In this document: piece by piece, positions 17,293-25,943 of the stretch | Numbering within the stretch: the first letter of the stretch is position 1 | How the letters are laid out: each line of letters starts with the position of its first letter | NCBI GenBank assembly: GCA_028284145.1 | Contig: JANQSH010000143.1 | Coordinates: 1 to 64,000, forward strand | Reading direction: 5' to 3' | DNA length: 64,000 nucleotides | Source: Planctomycetaceae bacterium | GTDB taxonomy: Bacteria; Planctomycetota; Planctomycetia; Planctomycetales; Planctomycetaceae | Translations under genes and position numbers: made by a program | The notes under the pieces: generated by a model | What the model was told of the DNA's origin: nothing | The model's database searches: none | Seen by the model: the letters and a program-made list of their open reading frames with translations, nothing else

Positions 17293-18507
17293 ATGCCCAT
17301 CAAGTTTCGATGTTCCCACTGCCGGCAATTTTTGGGGATCTCCCGGTCGAAGGCAGGGGGGGTGGTCGATTGTCCCTCCTGTGGTTTGACGTTACGGGTG
17401 CCACATTTGGATGGTACTGTCGACCCGCTGCCAGAACCGACAATGAACCTGCAGGATTCTTCGCTGGTTGAAGCGTTGGATGAATTGGCGCATCTGGATG
17501 ACCGACCAAAGAAACCTTCAGGTGATCAGAATGACGCGCTCACAGAGAGCGCCAATTCTGTTTCGCTGCATGCCGCGGTCGTTGCACCGCGACCCATTGC
17601 AGCACCCAAACCGATTGACGTCGCGCCCCCATTGCCTGCGGAACCGGTCTCTTCTCCGGGCTGGAATTCCGTTCCCGCAAAACTGGTTTCGTCCGAGGTC
17701 ATGCCGACCAATACCAATTCTCTATCCGATGCCTCGGCAGAATTGGCGCTGAAGGAGCTTGCAACGCAGGCTCCGAGCCGAACTGCATCGCCCGCAGAAA
17801 AAAAGTTCGACGGTCGGACAGCACCACAACCGGCAGATGACAAACCAGCGGGTGCAATTCGACGTTTTTTGATCTCCCTCTTTCCTTATCCTGTCTTTCT
17901 TTCTATTTGCGCCGCTGCCGTTTTCTCATTCGCATTGGGATTTGTTGTCGGCCGTGTCACCGGTCCGAAAGCACACGAGTACACGGAAGCCAACGCCAAC
18001 GGAGAGAGATTGCAATCAAGCGGAAACGGGAGTGAGAACGACAAACAGTTCGTCAGTGATCCGTTTCTGGATACACATGTTTCCGGCCGCATCATGTACA
18101 CAACCAATGATGGTAATGGAGTTCCCGACAGAGGGGCACATGTGTTGCTGTTTCCGCCAGAACGCAAAGGATCGGAGCTGTTGTCAGTCGTTGGTTTTCG
18201 ACCGGCTGACTCTGCTGAGGAATTTGCTCGTGCCAGGGTTGCCCTGGAAAATGCAGGTGGTGTCCTGGTTAAGGTTGACGGGAACGGGAGTTTTCAGGCC
18301 ATTCTGCCACGGTCGGGAACGTTTCAGATACTGGTGCTGTCGCATTTTCAGGGGCGCGATCAGTCGGAAATTATTGAGCCAGCCGTCGCTGCGCTGGTTG
18401 CCGAGTATTTCGAGCGTCCTCTGACATTGCTGGGTCGTTTGGAGCATCATTTGGGCGAAATTCGTTTTGACGGGACGAATACCGTCACCTGGGGCTACTC
18501 TTTCTAG
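17293..18507 (+). CDS. zinc-ribbon, single-pass membrane protein
   Basis: The 404-residue protein begins with a CxxC..CxxC zinc ribbon (CSHCRQFLGI, DCPSCGLTLRVP; Cys at about 7, 10, 27 and 30), then a long low-complexity Ala/Pro linker, a transmembrane helix at about residues 198-221 (YPVFLSICAAAVFSFALGFV) and a C-terminal region with a beta-rich look (HVSGRIMYTTNDGNGVPDRG). This arrangement is common in planctomycete proteins of unknown role. The C-terminal part after the helix may be extracytoplasmic. Its TAG stop is the first codon-sized unit of element A. Confidence 0.78.
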   Translation: MPIKFRCSHCRQFLGISRSKAGGVVDCPSCGLTLRVPHLDGTVDPLPEPTMNLQDSSLVEALDELAHLDDRPKKPSGDQNDALTESANSVSLHAAVVAPRPIAAPKPIDVAPPLPAEPVSSPGWNSVPAKLVSSEVMPTNTNSLSDASAELALKELATQAPSRTASPAEKKFDGRTAPQPADDKPAGAIRRFLISLFPYPVFLSICAAAVFSFALGFVVGRVTGPKAHEYTEANANGERLQSSGNGSENDKQFVSDPFLDTHVSGRIMYTTNDGNGVPDRGAHVLLFPPERKGSELLSVVGFRPADSAEEFARARVALENAGGVLVKVDGNGSFQAILPRSGTFQILVLSHFQGRDQSEIIEPAVAALVAEYFERPLTLLGRLEHHLGEIRFDGTNTVTWGYSF

Positions 18508-18555
18508 AGCGTATTACGCTCTTCTGTGGCGCGATGAGTGTCGATTGGCCTGTAT
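18505..18555 (+). repeat. element A, left half only; supplies a stop codon
   Basis: TAGAGCGTATTACGCTCTTC and the following body to GGCCTGTA are clear, then similarity ends. The first three bases are the stop codon of the zinc-ribbon gene. Confidence 0.8.
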
Positions 18556-18690
18556 CTCATCGATGAGTTCGTGGGTCACAGACGGAAAACAGGCGGCAAT
18601 CTCGTCTGTGTTCGGGTGATTCTGTTGCATGCAATGTCGGTTCAATATCACTGCAATTGTGTCCGCGATTTGTCCGCGATTGTCTGACCC

Positions 18691-18730
18691 AAAAAAAGAA
18701 GGACTCAGGGGTCATTTCCCTAAGTCCTTT
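18691..18730 (-). terminator. intrinsic terminator after tRNA-Leu
   Basis: On the minus strand AAAGGACTTAGGG pairs with CCCTGAGTCCTT around AAATGAC, followed by CTTTTTTT. It starts about 9 bp after the tRNA 3' end. Confidence 0.85.
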
Positions 18731-18738
18731 GATTTCAG

Positions 18739-18824
<86 letters not shown>

Positions 18825-18966
18825 TTTTGTGTGTTCCCTATTTCCACAGGGGGCTCCAAGTCGCCGCAAAGCAGAATTCCCAAAGCGAAAATTCGCATGG
18901 CGAAAATCGAACTCTCACACTGAAAACCGGGTGAGGAACCCGATCTGCGCGAGAGTCTACTGTAAG

Positions 18967-19049
18967 CCACATTTAATGTAGCGGCCTTCATACTGTTATT
19001 GCAGTTTCAAATGAGGCTCGAGCCGCCACAGATAAAAATCCGTTGAACT
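18967..19049 (+). repeat. repeat C, full-length
   Basis: CCACATTTAATGTAGCGGCC to GCCGCCACAGATAAAAATCC, then GTTGAACT. Terminal inverted copies TGTAGCGGCCTT and its counterpart in GAGCCGCCACA. It sits between tRNA-Leu and a sulfatase pseudogene. Confidence 0.78.
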
Positions 19050-19189
19050 AATCCTGGAGCCGATTTGACTTGGGTATTTTTCAGGCAGTGCCCTCTGTCC
19101 AATCCAAAGAAATATAGCATACCACCCGATCGCCTGCCAGCGAGATTCTGCGGGTCTTCTGAGCTACCCCGGCTTTTTTCGCTGTGGCC

Positions 19190-19486
19190 GCTTATAAGGA
19201 CCTGCCATCGGTGACATCTCAAAAAACCAGCCATTGTCAATCAGTCGTGAATCGCTCATTTCCTTCAATTCGTCCATCAACCTGTCACGGAAGCCTGTAC
19301 AATCTGCCTGTTTTCAGAGCGATCGGTGACGTTCGTCATCATATGTGGATCAGACGACAAATCGAACAGATCCTCCTCCGGCCGTTTCCCATAAGCGTGC
19401 TGGAAAAATACTCGGACCTTGGGATCATTGCAGTTGGAAACGATCCAGGATTTGGGAGGGCAGCGTCTTTGTCCGGAATCGTGCAA
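19190..19486 (-). pseudogene. C-terminal remnant of a sulfatase
   Basis: The minus-strand frame 19486-19277 contains FFQHAYGKRPEEDLFDLSSD and PHMMTNVTD, the standard C-terminal signature of family S1 sulfatases. The homology continues in another frame (LMDELKEMSDSRL, then IDNGWFFEMSPMAG) down to about 19190, so there is at least one frameshift. The catalytic N-terminal part is not found upstream (to 19660). It is a decayed gene. Confidence 0.65.
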
Positions 19487-19661
19487 AACGTCGAGTTGGT
19501 CAGCAATTCGACGGATGGCTCGTCGTCACTTCCCAGTTGGTAGTGATTGTCCAGCGTGTAACGCATCAGGGTTCCTTCAAGCTGAGCCAATCGCAGCCGA
19601 CAACTGTTAACATCGGTTCCAGTTTGCCAAAGGAGCATTCGCGTCGTAATGACTGGGAGGG

Positions 19662-21191
19662 TCAGTTTCCTAAAACCGAGCCGCGCGCCGGCTGCAATTC
19701 AAACTGTTGCCTGGCGATTTCCCGTCCGGCGCTTTTCAGAACCAGGTAGTATGTTCCCGTGCTGTACGACTCGGTCAGGACATAAAACCAGTTTGCGCGG
19801 GAAGCTTCCCGAGGAACGACCTGACCAATTTCTTCGATGACCCGGTCTTCCGCATCGTGAAGATTCACCTCAAAGAAGAGATCGGCATGAGGTGGTTGCA
19901 ACAGACATTGCGCGTGAATCTGCTCGCCCTGTCGAAACGAGGATCGCCGGTCAACAAGTGTTCCTCCGATAAATGTCGTACCAATGTCAAAGGCGAACAC
20001 GGTATCCTTTACGTTCATCGGGGTTGACGTCTTCAACATCTCCGCCACGCGAACGGGATTCAACTCTTTTAACTCGTGTGTTGTATCCTCGGCTCGCAAG
20101 CCATACGGATCGAGGTGGTATTCCGCTTCGACTCCAAAGACAGCAACACAAACCAGCAAACTTGCGAAACCAGCCCAGGAGGGAACGGGCCATTGCGCCA
20201 TACGCTCAAATGCCCATTGAGTTCGTTCCCGCAGAGCTGATATTGGAGTAACGAGGAATTGAAACTTGTCTTTGCGGCCAGCGAACCAGTCGAAGAACCG
20301 ATTCCAATCCGCCTCACCGACAAAGGAAAAGTAGGTGCAATAGCAGACCAGGGGGAAGATATACAGCCCCAACGTCAGGGACGTCATCAGGTGGAAGGTG
20401 ACACCGAGGCTCAGCATGAACAGCCTTCCCCAGCCACGCCAGCAGAGGAAGATAAACAAGACCTCCCAGACAATCGCAACGTAGGCAAAGAGAACAAGAA
20501 TCGACGGGACCAGAGTCAGATATTCGCCCAACATATGGCTGAAGTTGTAATTCGTCATCATCCAATACATGAGTTGATCGCCATTGAAGTAGGCAGGCGT
20601 ATGCATTTTTGTGATTGCCGCCCCGAAGTAGACATAACCAATCAACAACTGCAGACATCGACGGGGCCAGGCCGACGACTTGAGCAGGTTGATCTGCGAC
20701 AGATCCCCCAGGCTGGTTGCAGGCTGTTCCCGTTTGCGACGCCAGGCATCAATCGACCAGACGTCACCACATCGAGACAACGAAAGGCACAACATCGCAT
20801 GCGAAGCAATCACCGAGTATTTTGTTATCGTGCTGATGCAATCCATGAGGTTGAAATACAGGTACAAAACCATCGAGATGACGAGCGAGATGCGCGTATA
20901 CCAACCGAGTGAGCTGCAGATGAGCGATATCCCCAGTACTGAAAACAATGCAACGGCGACCGAACCGGGCAATTCGGGCAATGGTGATGCCATGCCATAA
21001 TGTGTCCATAATGACGCCGGAGCACCATCGGCAGAGTAGATCTCCCGGGCATCGGGCCAGCGCTGCACGATCACAATCAGCAGAACCAGCGGGAGAAAGA
21101 TGCGGGCCAATGCCATGCCATACGGCACCTCTTCCGCAAAGAAAAACTGACTGATCTTCGATGGTGATTTGGAGGAATTGGAAGTTGTCAT
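19662..21191 (-). CDS. HTTM-domain multipass membrane protein
   Basis: The 509-residue protein has about seven to eight hydrophobic helices (for example ALARIFLPLVLLIVIVQRWP, LGISLICSSLGWYTRISLVI, LIGYVYFGAAITKMHTPAYF, LGLYIFPLVCYCTYFSFVG) in the order of HTTM domains, the bacterial relatives of vitamin-K-dependent gamma-carboxylase. The helical part ends near residue 330. The last 140 residues form a soluble beta-rich domain. Catalytic activity in bacteria is unproven. It is followed upstream by a membrane-anchored companion gene (21255-21938), 63 bp away. Confidence 0.82.
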   Translation of the reverse strand: MTTSNSSKSPSKISQFFFAEEVPYGMALARIFLPLVLLIVIVQRWPDAREIYSADGAPASLWTHYGMASPLPELPGSVAVALFSVLGISLICSSLGWYTRISLVISMVLYLYFNLMDCISTITKYSVIASHAMLCLSLSRCGDVWSIDAWRRKREQPATSLGDLSQINLLKSSAWPRRCLQLLIGYVYFGAAITKMHTPAYFNGDQLMYWMMTNYNFSHMLGEYLTLVPSILVLFAYVAIVWEVLFIFLCWRGWGRLFMLSLGVTFHLMTSLTLGLYIFPLVCYCTYFSFVGEADWNRFFDWFAGRKDKFQFLVTPISALRERTQWAFERMAQWPVPSWAGFASLLVCVAVFGVEAEYHLDPYGLRAEDTTHELKELNPVRVAEMLKTSTPMNVKDTVFAFDIGTTFIGGTLVDRRSSFRQGEQIHAQCLLQPPHADLFFEVNLHDAEDRVIEEIGQVVPREASRANWFYVLTESYSTGTYYLVLKSAGREIARQQFELQPARGSVLGN

Positions 21192-21254
21192 CCTGGTCTT
21201 GTCCTCGAGTCGATTCCGCTGTTTGATGTCAGGGCCGTTGCAGACGATGCAAAG

Positions 21255-21938
21255 TCAATTTCCCAATGGTGAACCAACCTGCCGAATCAACGTTGTTTCT
21301 CCGTAGCCGCTGCCTCCCATCTGACCTCGGCCGGAACCATCGCCATTCTGAACAGCGTAAAAGGTCTTGCCTCGTCGCATGTCCGCCTGTAACCGGGGAT
21401 TGCTGTAGATTGCGGTATTCCGCAAATGGGCCACCCAATTCGGAAACGTCTTCAGCATCGTGCCATCGGAATCCAGAATGTGGCGAATTTTGTAGTAGCG
21501 TGGAATCTGTTCTGGAAGTGGCTTTGGATCGTCAAACCTTAACGCCCAGACATTCTCAGGCAGGTTGTACTTTTTCGGCCACCACTCCTCGACAACAAAC
21601 ATGCGGGTGATTGGCTCGTGCGATGTTTTGTCGAGTGTGTTGGCTGCCAGTCGTCCCGCCACCAACCCGCGAACGTCGTAGTGGCGGCGTTCCAGATCGC
21701 CAAAGGGTTGGACTTCGCCCCACGGACCAGGGGCCAGTTCGTAATACCTGCCGCTTTCTCCCTCGCCAACAACATGTAACCGGTGAGAATAGGCGGACCA
21801 CCCGCAGAACATATCCCAGACGACGAAGTACATCGCAGGATGTGAACCGGTTTTGAAACTGAGTGCGTGAGAGAAAATGCCGTAGGAAAGGGCACAGAGG
21901 TAGAGGACGATAAACGTCGAGGCAAGCCATCGCTTCAT
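21255..21938 (-). CDS. membrane-anchored protein, partner of the HTTM gene
   Basis: About 227 residues from ATG 21938, which follows a GGAAGG box; an upstream ATG at 21992 adds an unlikely N terminus. Residues 2-24 form one membrane helix or signal anchor (WLASTFIVLYLCALSYGIF). The rest is soluble and aromatic-rich (MYFVVWDMFCGWSAYSHRLH). No enzyme motif was seen. Position just upstream of, and in line with, the HTTM gene suggests they are made together. Confidence 0.65.
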   Translation of the reverse strand: MKRWLASTFIVLYLCALSYGIFSHALSFKTGSHPAMYFVVWDMFCGWSAYSHRLHVVGEGESGRYYELAPGPWGEVQPFGDLERRHYDVRGLVAGRLAANTLDKTSHEPITRMFVVEEWWPKKYNLPENVWALRFDDPKPLPEQIPRYYKIRHILDSDGTMLKTFPNWVAHLRNTAIYSNPRLQADMRRGKTFYAVQNGDGSGRGQMGGSGYGETTLIRQVGSPLGN

Positions 21939-22119
21939 AAGGGGAACCTTCCGTGGTAACCCGAGATAGTAGATGTGTGCAGCCCGAATCATTCAGGCTT
22001 CAAAGAGATCGGAATCAATCATTCACGCGGGCATTGTGTAAATTCTGCAATTGACGTCAAGCCCAAGTGTGGCAAGGGCTCCCGTCAACGCGATGGCAAG
22101 TCGCCAACATCCGCGCAGC

Positions 22120-22156
22120 AAAAAACGCCGATCCCTGAGACAGGAACCGACGTTTT
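22120..22156 (-). terminator. intrinsic terminator after rpmA
   Basis: Minus strand AACGTCGGTTCC pairs with GGGATCGGCGTT and is followed by TTTT. It starts 28 bp after the rpmA stop. Confidence 0.85.
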
Positions 22157-22184
22157 CATTGTGATTCCAGATGAGCAGCGTGAT

Positions 22185-22439
22185 TCAACTTGCTTCCGCC
22201 GGAGAGACGTTGATCCGACGACCTTTCCGATCAAAAAAGACCGTGCCATCGACCAACGCGAACAGGGTGTAGTCGTTTCCCATTCCAACATTCCGACCCG
22301 GATGCCACTTGGTCCCGCATTGTCGCACGAGGATATTGCCGGCAATAACCGACTGGCCACCAAACTTCTTTACACCTCGACGTTGTGCATTCGAGTCCCG
22401 TCCGTTGCGACTGGAACCCTGTCCCTTCTTATGTGCCAT
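22185..22439 (-). CDS. rpmA: 50S ribosomal protein L27
   Basis: The 84-residue protein begins [20 protein letters not shown] and continues GVKKFGGQ, then [20 protein letters not shown], all standard for bacterial L27. The N-terminal arm starts directly at MAHKKG, without the cleaved extension found in Firmicutes. L27 sits near the peptidyl-transferase centre. The usual upstream partner rplU (L21) is absent; the neighbours are unrelated exported proteins, and the gene has its own terminator. Confidence 0.97.
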   Translation of the reverse strand: MAHKKGQGSSRNGRDSNAQRRGVKKFGGQSVIAGNILVRQCGTKWHPGRNVGMGNDYTLFALVDGTVFFDRKGRRINVSPAEAS

Positions 22440-22696
22440 CGCGTGCCACCTGCCTGTAAACTCTTTTTATTCAATCATTTATAAATCAGAGTAAGTTGTT
22501 CTCTGCCCAACTTCTCGCTGATGAATCCAGCCTCCCGCAGTGAAGTGGGAGAAAACTGGAAAAGGAAATTCTCTCGATTCCCATACCATCTTGCAAGCGC
22601 AGAAACCGACTTTTTGCCCGATTGAGTGGATCTCGGAGTCCTGCGAAAGAAATCGCAACCTGCGTCAGGGAATGAATGTCGGATCGACAGGCGGAT

Positions 22697-23584
22697 TCAC
22701 CGGGTCGTATCAACTGGTTCCGGTCTGTTTCCATCCTCCTCATCGACTGGCGGTACTCCACCAGATGCCGTCGTATCTGGCCTGTAAATCCATTGCGGCT
22801 TACCTTTGAACCGAATCTCCTTCTCGTCAGCCAGGAATTCGTCACCTGGTCGCCAGTATTGCTGAACAATCGCGCGACGAAGAGTGATTTCCTCACCGTT
22901 CGGCCCTGCTCCTTTTTTGTAGGCGTTCGAGAACCCTTCCATAATGACGGAGAAAAAGTCGGTTGAACGATCGACATCGCGCCAAATGGCAACGCCATCG
23001 ACATAATTTTCCTGTGCCGCATCTTCCGGCGTCAACTGCGGAATTTCGGAAATGATCTCGACCGAATTCTTCAGCGGAAGACGTTCGCGGACAATAATGG
23101 CTGCCTGTGCTTCGGGAATGATCTCATCGGGATAAACTGTCTGCTTGCCGTTGTCGCTGGTGATCAGCGTGAACTCCGGAACGAAATAAGGCCGTGATGG
23201 TGGCAGATCGTCGTCGTTAATCGGATCGGTGTTGGGATCTCCACCACGCGGGGGAATGGGCCGATTGACGATGCGATAGACGAGATACCAGATCAACTCC
23301 TTTTTGACTTCCTTCGTCTTCGGGTCTGTCACGTTGACCCAACGCAGACGCATCGGTTTGTAACGCACTTCCATCACCCACAGGTCTTCCTGTCGATTGA
23401 TTTCCTCACCAGTCACCTGAGGTTTAACTGTAACAGCGAATCCCTTTTCTTCCTGTGCAGCTACCATATTGATCACAACTGTCGAGTGCAAAAGAAAGGT
23501 TGCGAAAAACAGGATTGAAATTCGGATGTTCGATGGAAATGTATTCAAGGCATATGCACCGATTTTGAAAGGGAAACGAATCAT
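22697..23584 (-). CDS. exported protein of unknown function
   Basis: The 295-residue product starts at ATG 23584, preceded by GGAGTTG. A long signal-type hydrophobic segment (ISILFFATFLLHSTVVINMV, cleaved near AAQ) is followed by a single soluble region. Repeated motifs include VMEVRYKPMRLRWVNVTDP and LIWYLVYRIVNRPIPPRGG. It resembles planctomycete-specific exported proteins I cannot name. It probably stands alone. Confidence 0.7.
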   Translation of the reverse strand: MIRFPFKIGAYALNTFPSNIRISILFFATFLLHSTVVINMVAAQEEKGFAVTVKPQVTGEEINRQEDLWVMEVRYKPMRLRWVNVTDPKTKEVKKELIWYLVYRIVNRPIPPRGGDPNTDPINDDDLPPSRPYFVPEFTLITSDNGKQTVYPDEIIPEAQAAIIVRERLPLKNSVEIISEIPQLTPEDAAQENYVDGVAIWRDVDRSTDFFSVIMEGFSNAYKKGAGPNGEEITLRRAIVQQYWRPGDEFLADEKEIRFKGKPQWIYRPDTTASGGVPPVDEEDGNRPEPVDTTR

Positions 23585-23736
23585 CAACTCCAGAGGACAG
23601 CCTCATGCACATTACGATGATCCCGCAATTCATTCAACGGGCGGATAATCAGAAATTGTGCATCTCGATTTATATCAGTCGTCGGAAAAGAGGGTCAAGA
23701 CGTGTCTGACTGAAGCTTTACTGTCAGAGTACGTTC

Positions 23737-23837
23737 AGAGTATGTTAATCCACATCCCAAAGCAAAGCCTTGACAAGGCACTCTGTTTGCAGACCGAACG
23801 ACACTCCTCGCGGCACAGAAGAGCGGAATACACTCTG
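23737..23837 (-). repeat. partial A-B composite repeat
   Basis: Reads, on the plus strand, as repeat B right part (TGTTAATCCACATCCCAAAG, AAGCCTTGACAAGGCACT) joined directly at 23784 to an element A left half in reverse (CTGTTTGCAGACCGAACGAC..GAAGAGCGGAATACACTCTGG). The junction is the same as at 14578/14579. The remaining element A part is missing or too decayed to see. The gap between neighbouring genes (23585-23962) holds nothing else but the terminator. Confidence 0.75.
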
Positions 23838-23881
23838 GTGCAATCACGGAGATGAGCCTGCCGCAAAATAATGCCCCACCC

Positions 23882-23917
23882 AAAAAAAGGCCATGCCGAC
23901 GGAATCAGCATGGCCTT
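23882..23917 (-). terminator. intrinsic terminator after the YTV gene
   Basis: Minus strand AAGGCCATGC and GGCATGGCCTT form a near-perfect stem, followed by TTTTTT. It lies about 45 bp downstream of the stop codon. Confidence 0.92.
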
Positions 23918-23962
23918 GGATGAATATCGAATCGAGCAGATCATTATGATCTGTATGGTTGA

Positions 23963-25309
23963 TCAAACTGCAGTGTCATCGAAACGAACGCTTTTCGCCT
24001 TCCTGGGCACAGGAGCCGGTTCTGGTTCCGGAGTGGGAACCTGGTCCGATTCAAAAGTTTTGGGTGATTCCGCAGGAGTGCCTTCGACAGCATTGGAATC
24101 GATGTTGCAGCCTGCGTTACAAACCGTTGTCGGAACCATGCGACAGACGGTGTACTCGACCTGTCGGGCAACGCACCTGGGAACCATGCGACAATGTGTT
24201 TCTGTAACCTGTTTCGGCACACAACGGGCAACTCGACGAGTGACCGTGTAAGGCACTTTTTTGCAGGTTCGCACGGGAATCTTGCAGGTTCGTGTTTCAG
24301 TGACCCATTTGCAGGTCTGCACAGGAATTTTGCGCGTACGAACGTCAGTCACCCATTTGCAGGTGCGGTAGGGAACCCGATCGGTGACCGTTTCGTTGAC
24401 CCAGCGACAGGTTCGCACGGGATACTTCCGCACAACTTCTTCAGCCACCCATTCACATTTCTGTACCGGAACCTGTTCCACAACTGTTTCCGGGACATAG
24501 CGAACAACCTGCACCGGACAATTCTGCTTGACAATCTGTGGGGCATACGTTGTGCAGGGAACCTTGGTTTCGACGATGTTCGGACACCAGACACGGCGAC
24601 AGGTTGTGAAACCGGGCAGGCGGGTCATTGCCAGTTTCGGTCGGCAACATTCGTCGCGGGTAAATGTTGGAAACGGCAAGCCAGGAATGTAGTTGGTCCG
24701 CGTGACCCAGCGACCACAATCTTTGCGAACGGTACGATACGTTGTCACCGGCTTCATCACCGTGTAGCAACGCTCCTGGTTGACCGTCTCGACGACCCGT
24801 TTCATGACCGTACGACGGCATTCCTTATTCACAGTTCGAGTAACGGGCTTGTAGACCGTCTGGCGACACTCCCGCTCGACCGTCTCAAAGACCGGACGTC
24901 GAACTGTGCGGTTGCATTCCCGATATTGCGTTTCCCAAACCGGTCGCCGCACTTCGTATTGTTCTTCGCGAACACTTGTCTCGTACACCGGCCGGCGAAC
25001 TTCGTAGGTCTGTTCCCGGCAGGTCGTTTCAATCACATTGCGGTAACAGGTTTCCTGCTGATCTTCGTAGACTGTCTCATAAACTGTTTTCGTACTTGTG
25101 TACTGTTCCGGTTCATAAACCGTGTCATAGACCGTTCGGAATCGTTTCTCCTGAACCACCTTGCACGACGTATAACAGGAGGTCGGTTGGCAGACGGTCG
25201 TTGGACAGGCGCGATAGCACACAGCTCCACAGTAATTCGCAGCTTTCGCAGATGGCGTTCCAACCGCGCACAAAGCCAACGCAAAGGCGGCAGCCAGAGC
25301 AGTTTTCAT
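23963..25309 (-). CDS. YTV-type cysteine-rich cell-wall protein
   Basis: The 448-residue protein has a signal peptide (residues 1-23, ending SAKA), then a long array of short repeats of about 10-16 residues with regularly spaced Cys, Val/Ile and Thr: VRRPVYETSVREEQYEVRRP, TVYKPVTRTVNKECRRTVMK, and later CRWVNETVTDRVPYRTCKWV and CKWVTETRTCKIPVRTCK. Cysteines recur roughly every 15 residues in the second half. This is the YTV pattern of the abundant cell-wall proteins of planctomycetes, which form a disulfide-linked S-layer-like shell. A disordered Pro/Glu tail follows. It is a single-gene unit with a strong terminator. Confidence 0.9.
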   Translation of the reverse strand: MKTALAAAFALALCAVGTPSAKAANYCGAVCYRACPTTVCQPTSCYTSCKVVQEKRFRTVYDTVYEPEQYTSTKTVYETVYEDQQETCYRNVIETTCREQTYEVRRPVYETSVREEQYEVRRPVWETQYRECNRTVRRPVFETVERECRQTVYKPVTRTVNKECRRTVMKRVVETVNQERCYTVMKPVTTYRTVRKDCGRWVTRTNYIPGLPFPTFTRDECCRPKLAMTRLPGFTTCRRVWCPNIVETKVPCTTYAPQIVKQNCPVQVVRYVPETVVEQVPVQKCEWVAEEVVRKYPVRTCRWVNETVTDRVPYRTCKWVTDVRTRKIPVQTCKWVTETRTCKIPVRTCKKVPYTVTRRVARCVPKQVTETHCRMVPRCVARQVEYTVCRMVPTTVCNAGCNIDSNAVEGTPAESPKTFESDQVPTPEPEPAPVPRKAKSVRFDDTAV

Positions 25310-25402
25310 CGTTCAATCCTCCTCAGATGGTACGTCTTCAGTCAGTGCAACATTGATGATTTTCAGCAGGAACGGAAACATTTCACTGCTTTCGCAGCGT
25401 GC

Positions 25403-25505
25403 TAAAGCGTTTTACGCTTTCTCGTGGCCGCAAAGATCGTTGTTGAGCCTGTAATATCAGGCTCCCATGAACCACAATCGTCACAGGAAAAGATAAGCTG
25501 TTCTA
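25403..25505 (+). repeat. element A, diverged, first of a tandem pair
   Basis: TAAAGCGTTTTACGCTTTCT at the left; both arms changed together so the palindrome is kept. The right end is TAAGCTGTTCTA and shares its TA with the next copy. Confidence 0.88.
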
Positions 25506-25606
25506 GAGCGTATTACGCTCTTCCGTGGCGCGATGTACGCCGTTTGGCCTGTAAATAATAGGCTCCCACGAGCGAAAACCGTCACACGAAAAGGTAAACT
25601 GCTCTA
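25504..25606 (+). repeat. element A, second of a tandem pair
   Basis: A full-length copy, first subtype, from TAGAGCGTATTACGCTCT to AAACTGCTCTA. The gap 25310-25943 between the YTV gene and the HEAT gene contains this tandem pair; in 25607-25943 I see no gene. Confidence 0.92.
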
Positions 25607-25943
25607 ATCGTCGGGACTTCCCTTCGATCTCCGGTTTCCTCATTATCCGAATTACCATTGCCCAATGCAATTTTTAATGATCACTGCCCGTCAGAATGAG
25701 CAAGAACCATACCGCTTTGGACCGGTTATGACTCAATCATAAATCACACAGACCACCGCGCTTGAGCAAAACAGTGGCAATAAGCAGAACAGTCAAGAAC
25801 TGAGGGCAACATGCTGATAGAAACCACACGGCCGGAAATTCACGCAAAACCGGTTATGTCGATCAGATGGACAGGGAAAGCGACGACAGCGACCACCATG
25901 CTCGCCGAAGGCTGCAACATCAAAGATGTCAACAGTTTTGGCA

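Noticed and set aside
23963-25309. Possible CRISPR-like tandem repeats
   Set aside because: The short similar units are coding repeats of a Cys-rich protein; spacing and sequence vary, and there are no identical repeats with unique spacers or cas genes.
24194-25405. A 403-residue plus-strand frame antisense to the YTV gene
   Set aside because: It mirrors the repetitive codons of the YTV gene, has no signal or domain, and the minus-strand gene has a signal peptide, regular Cys repeats and a terminator.
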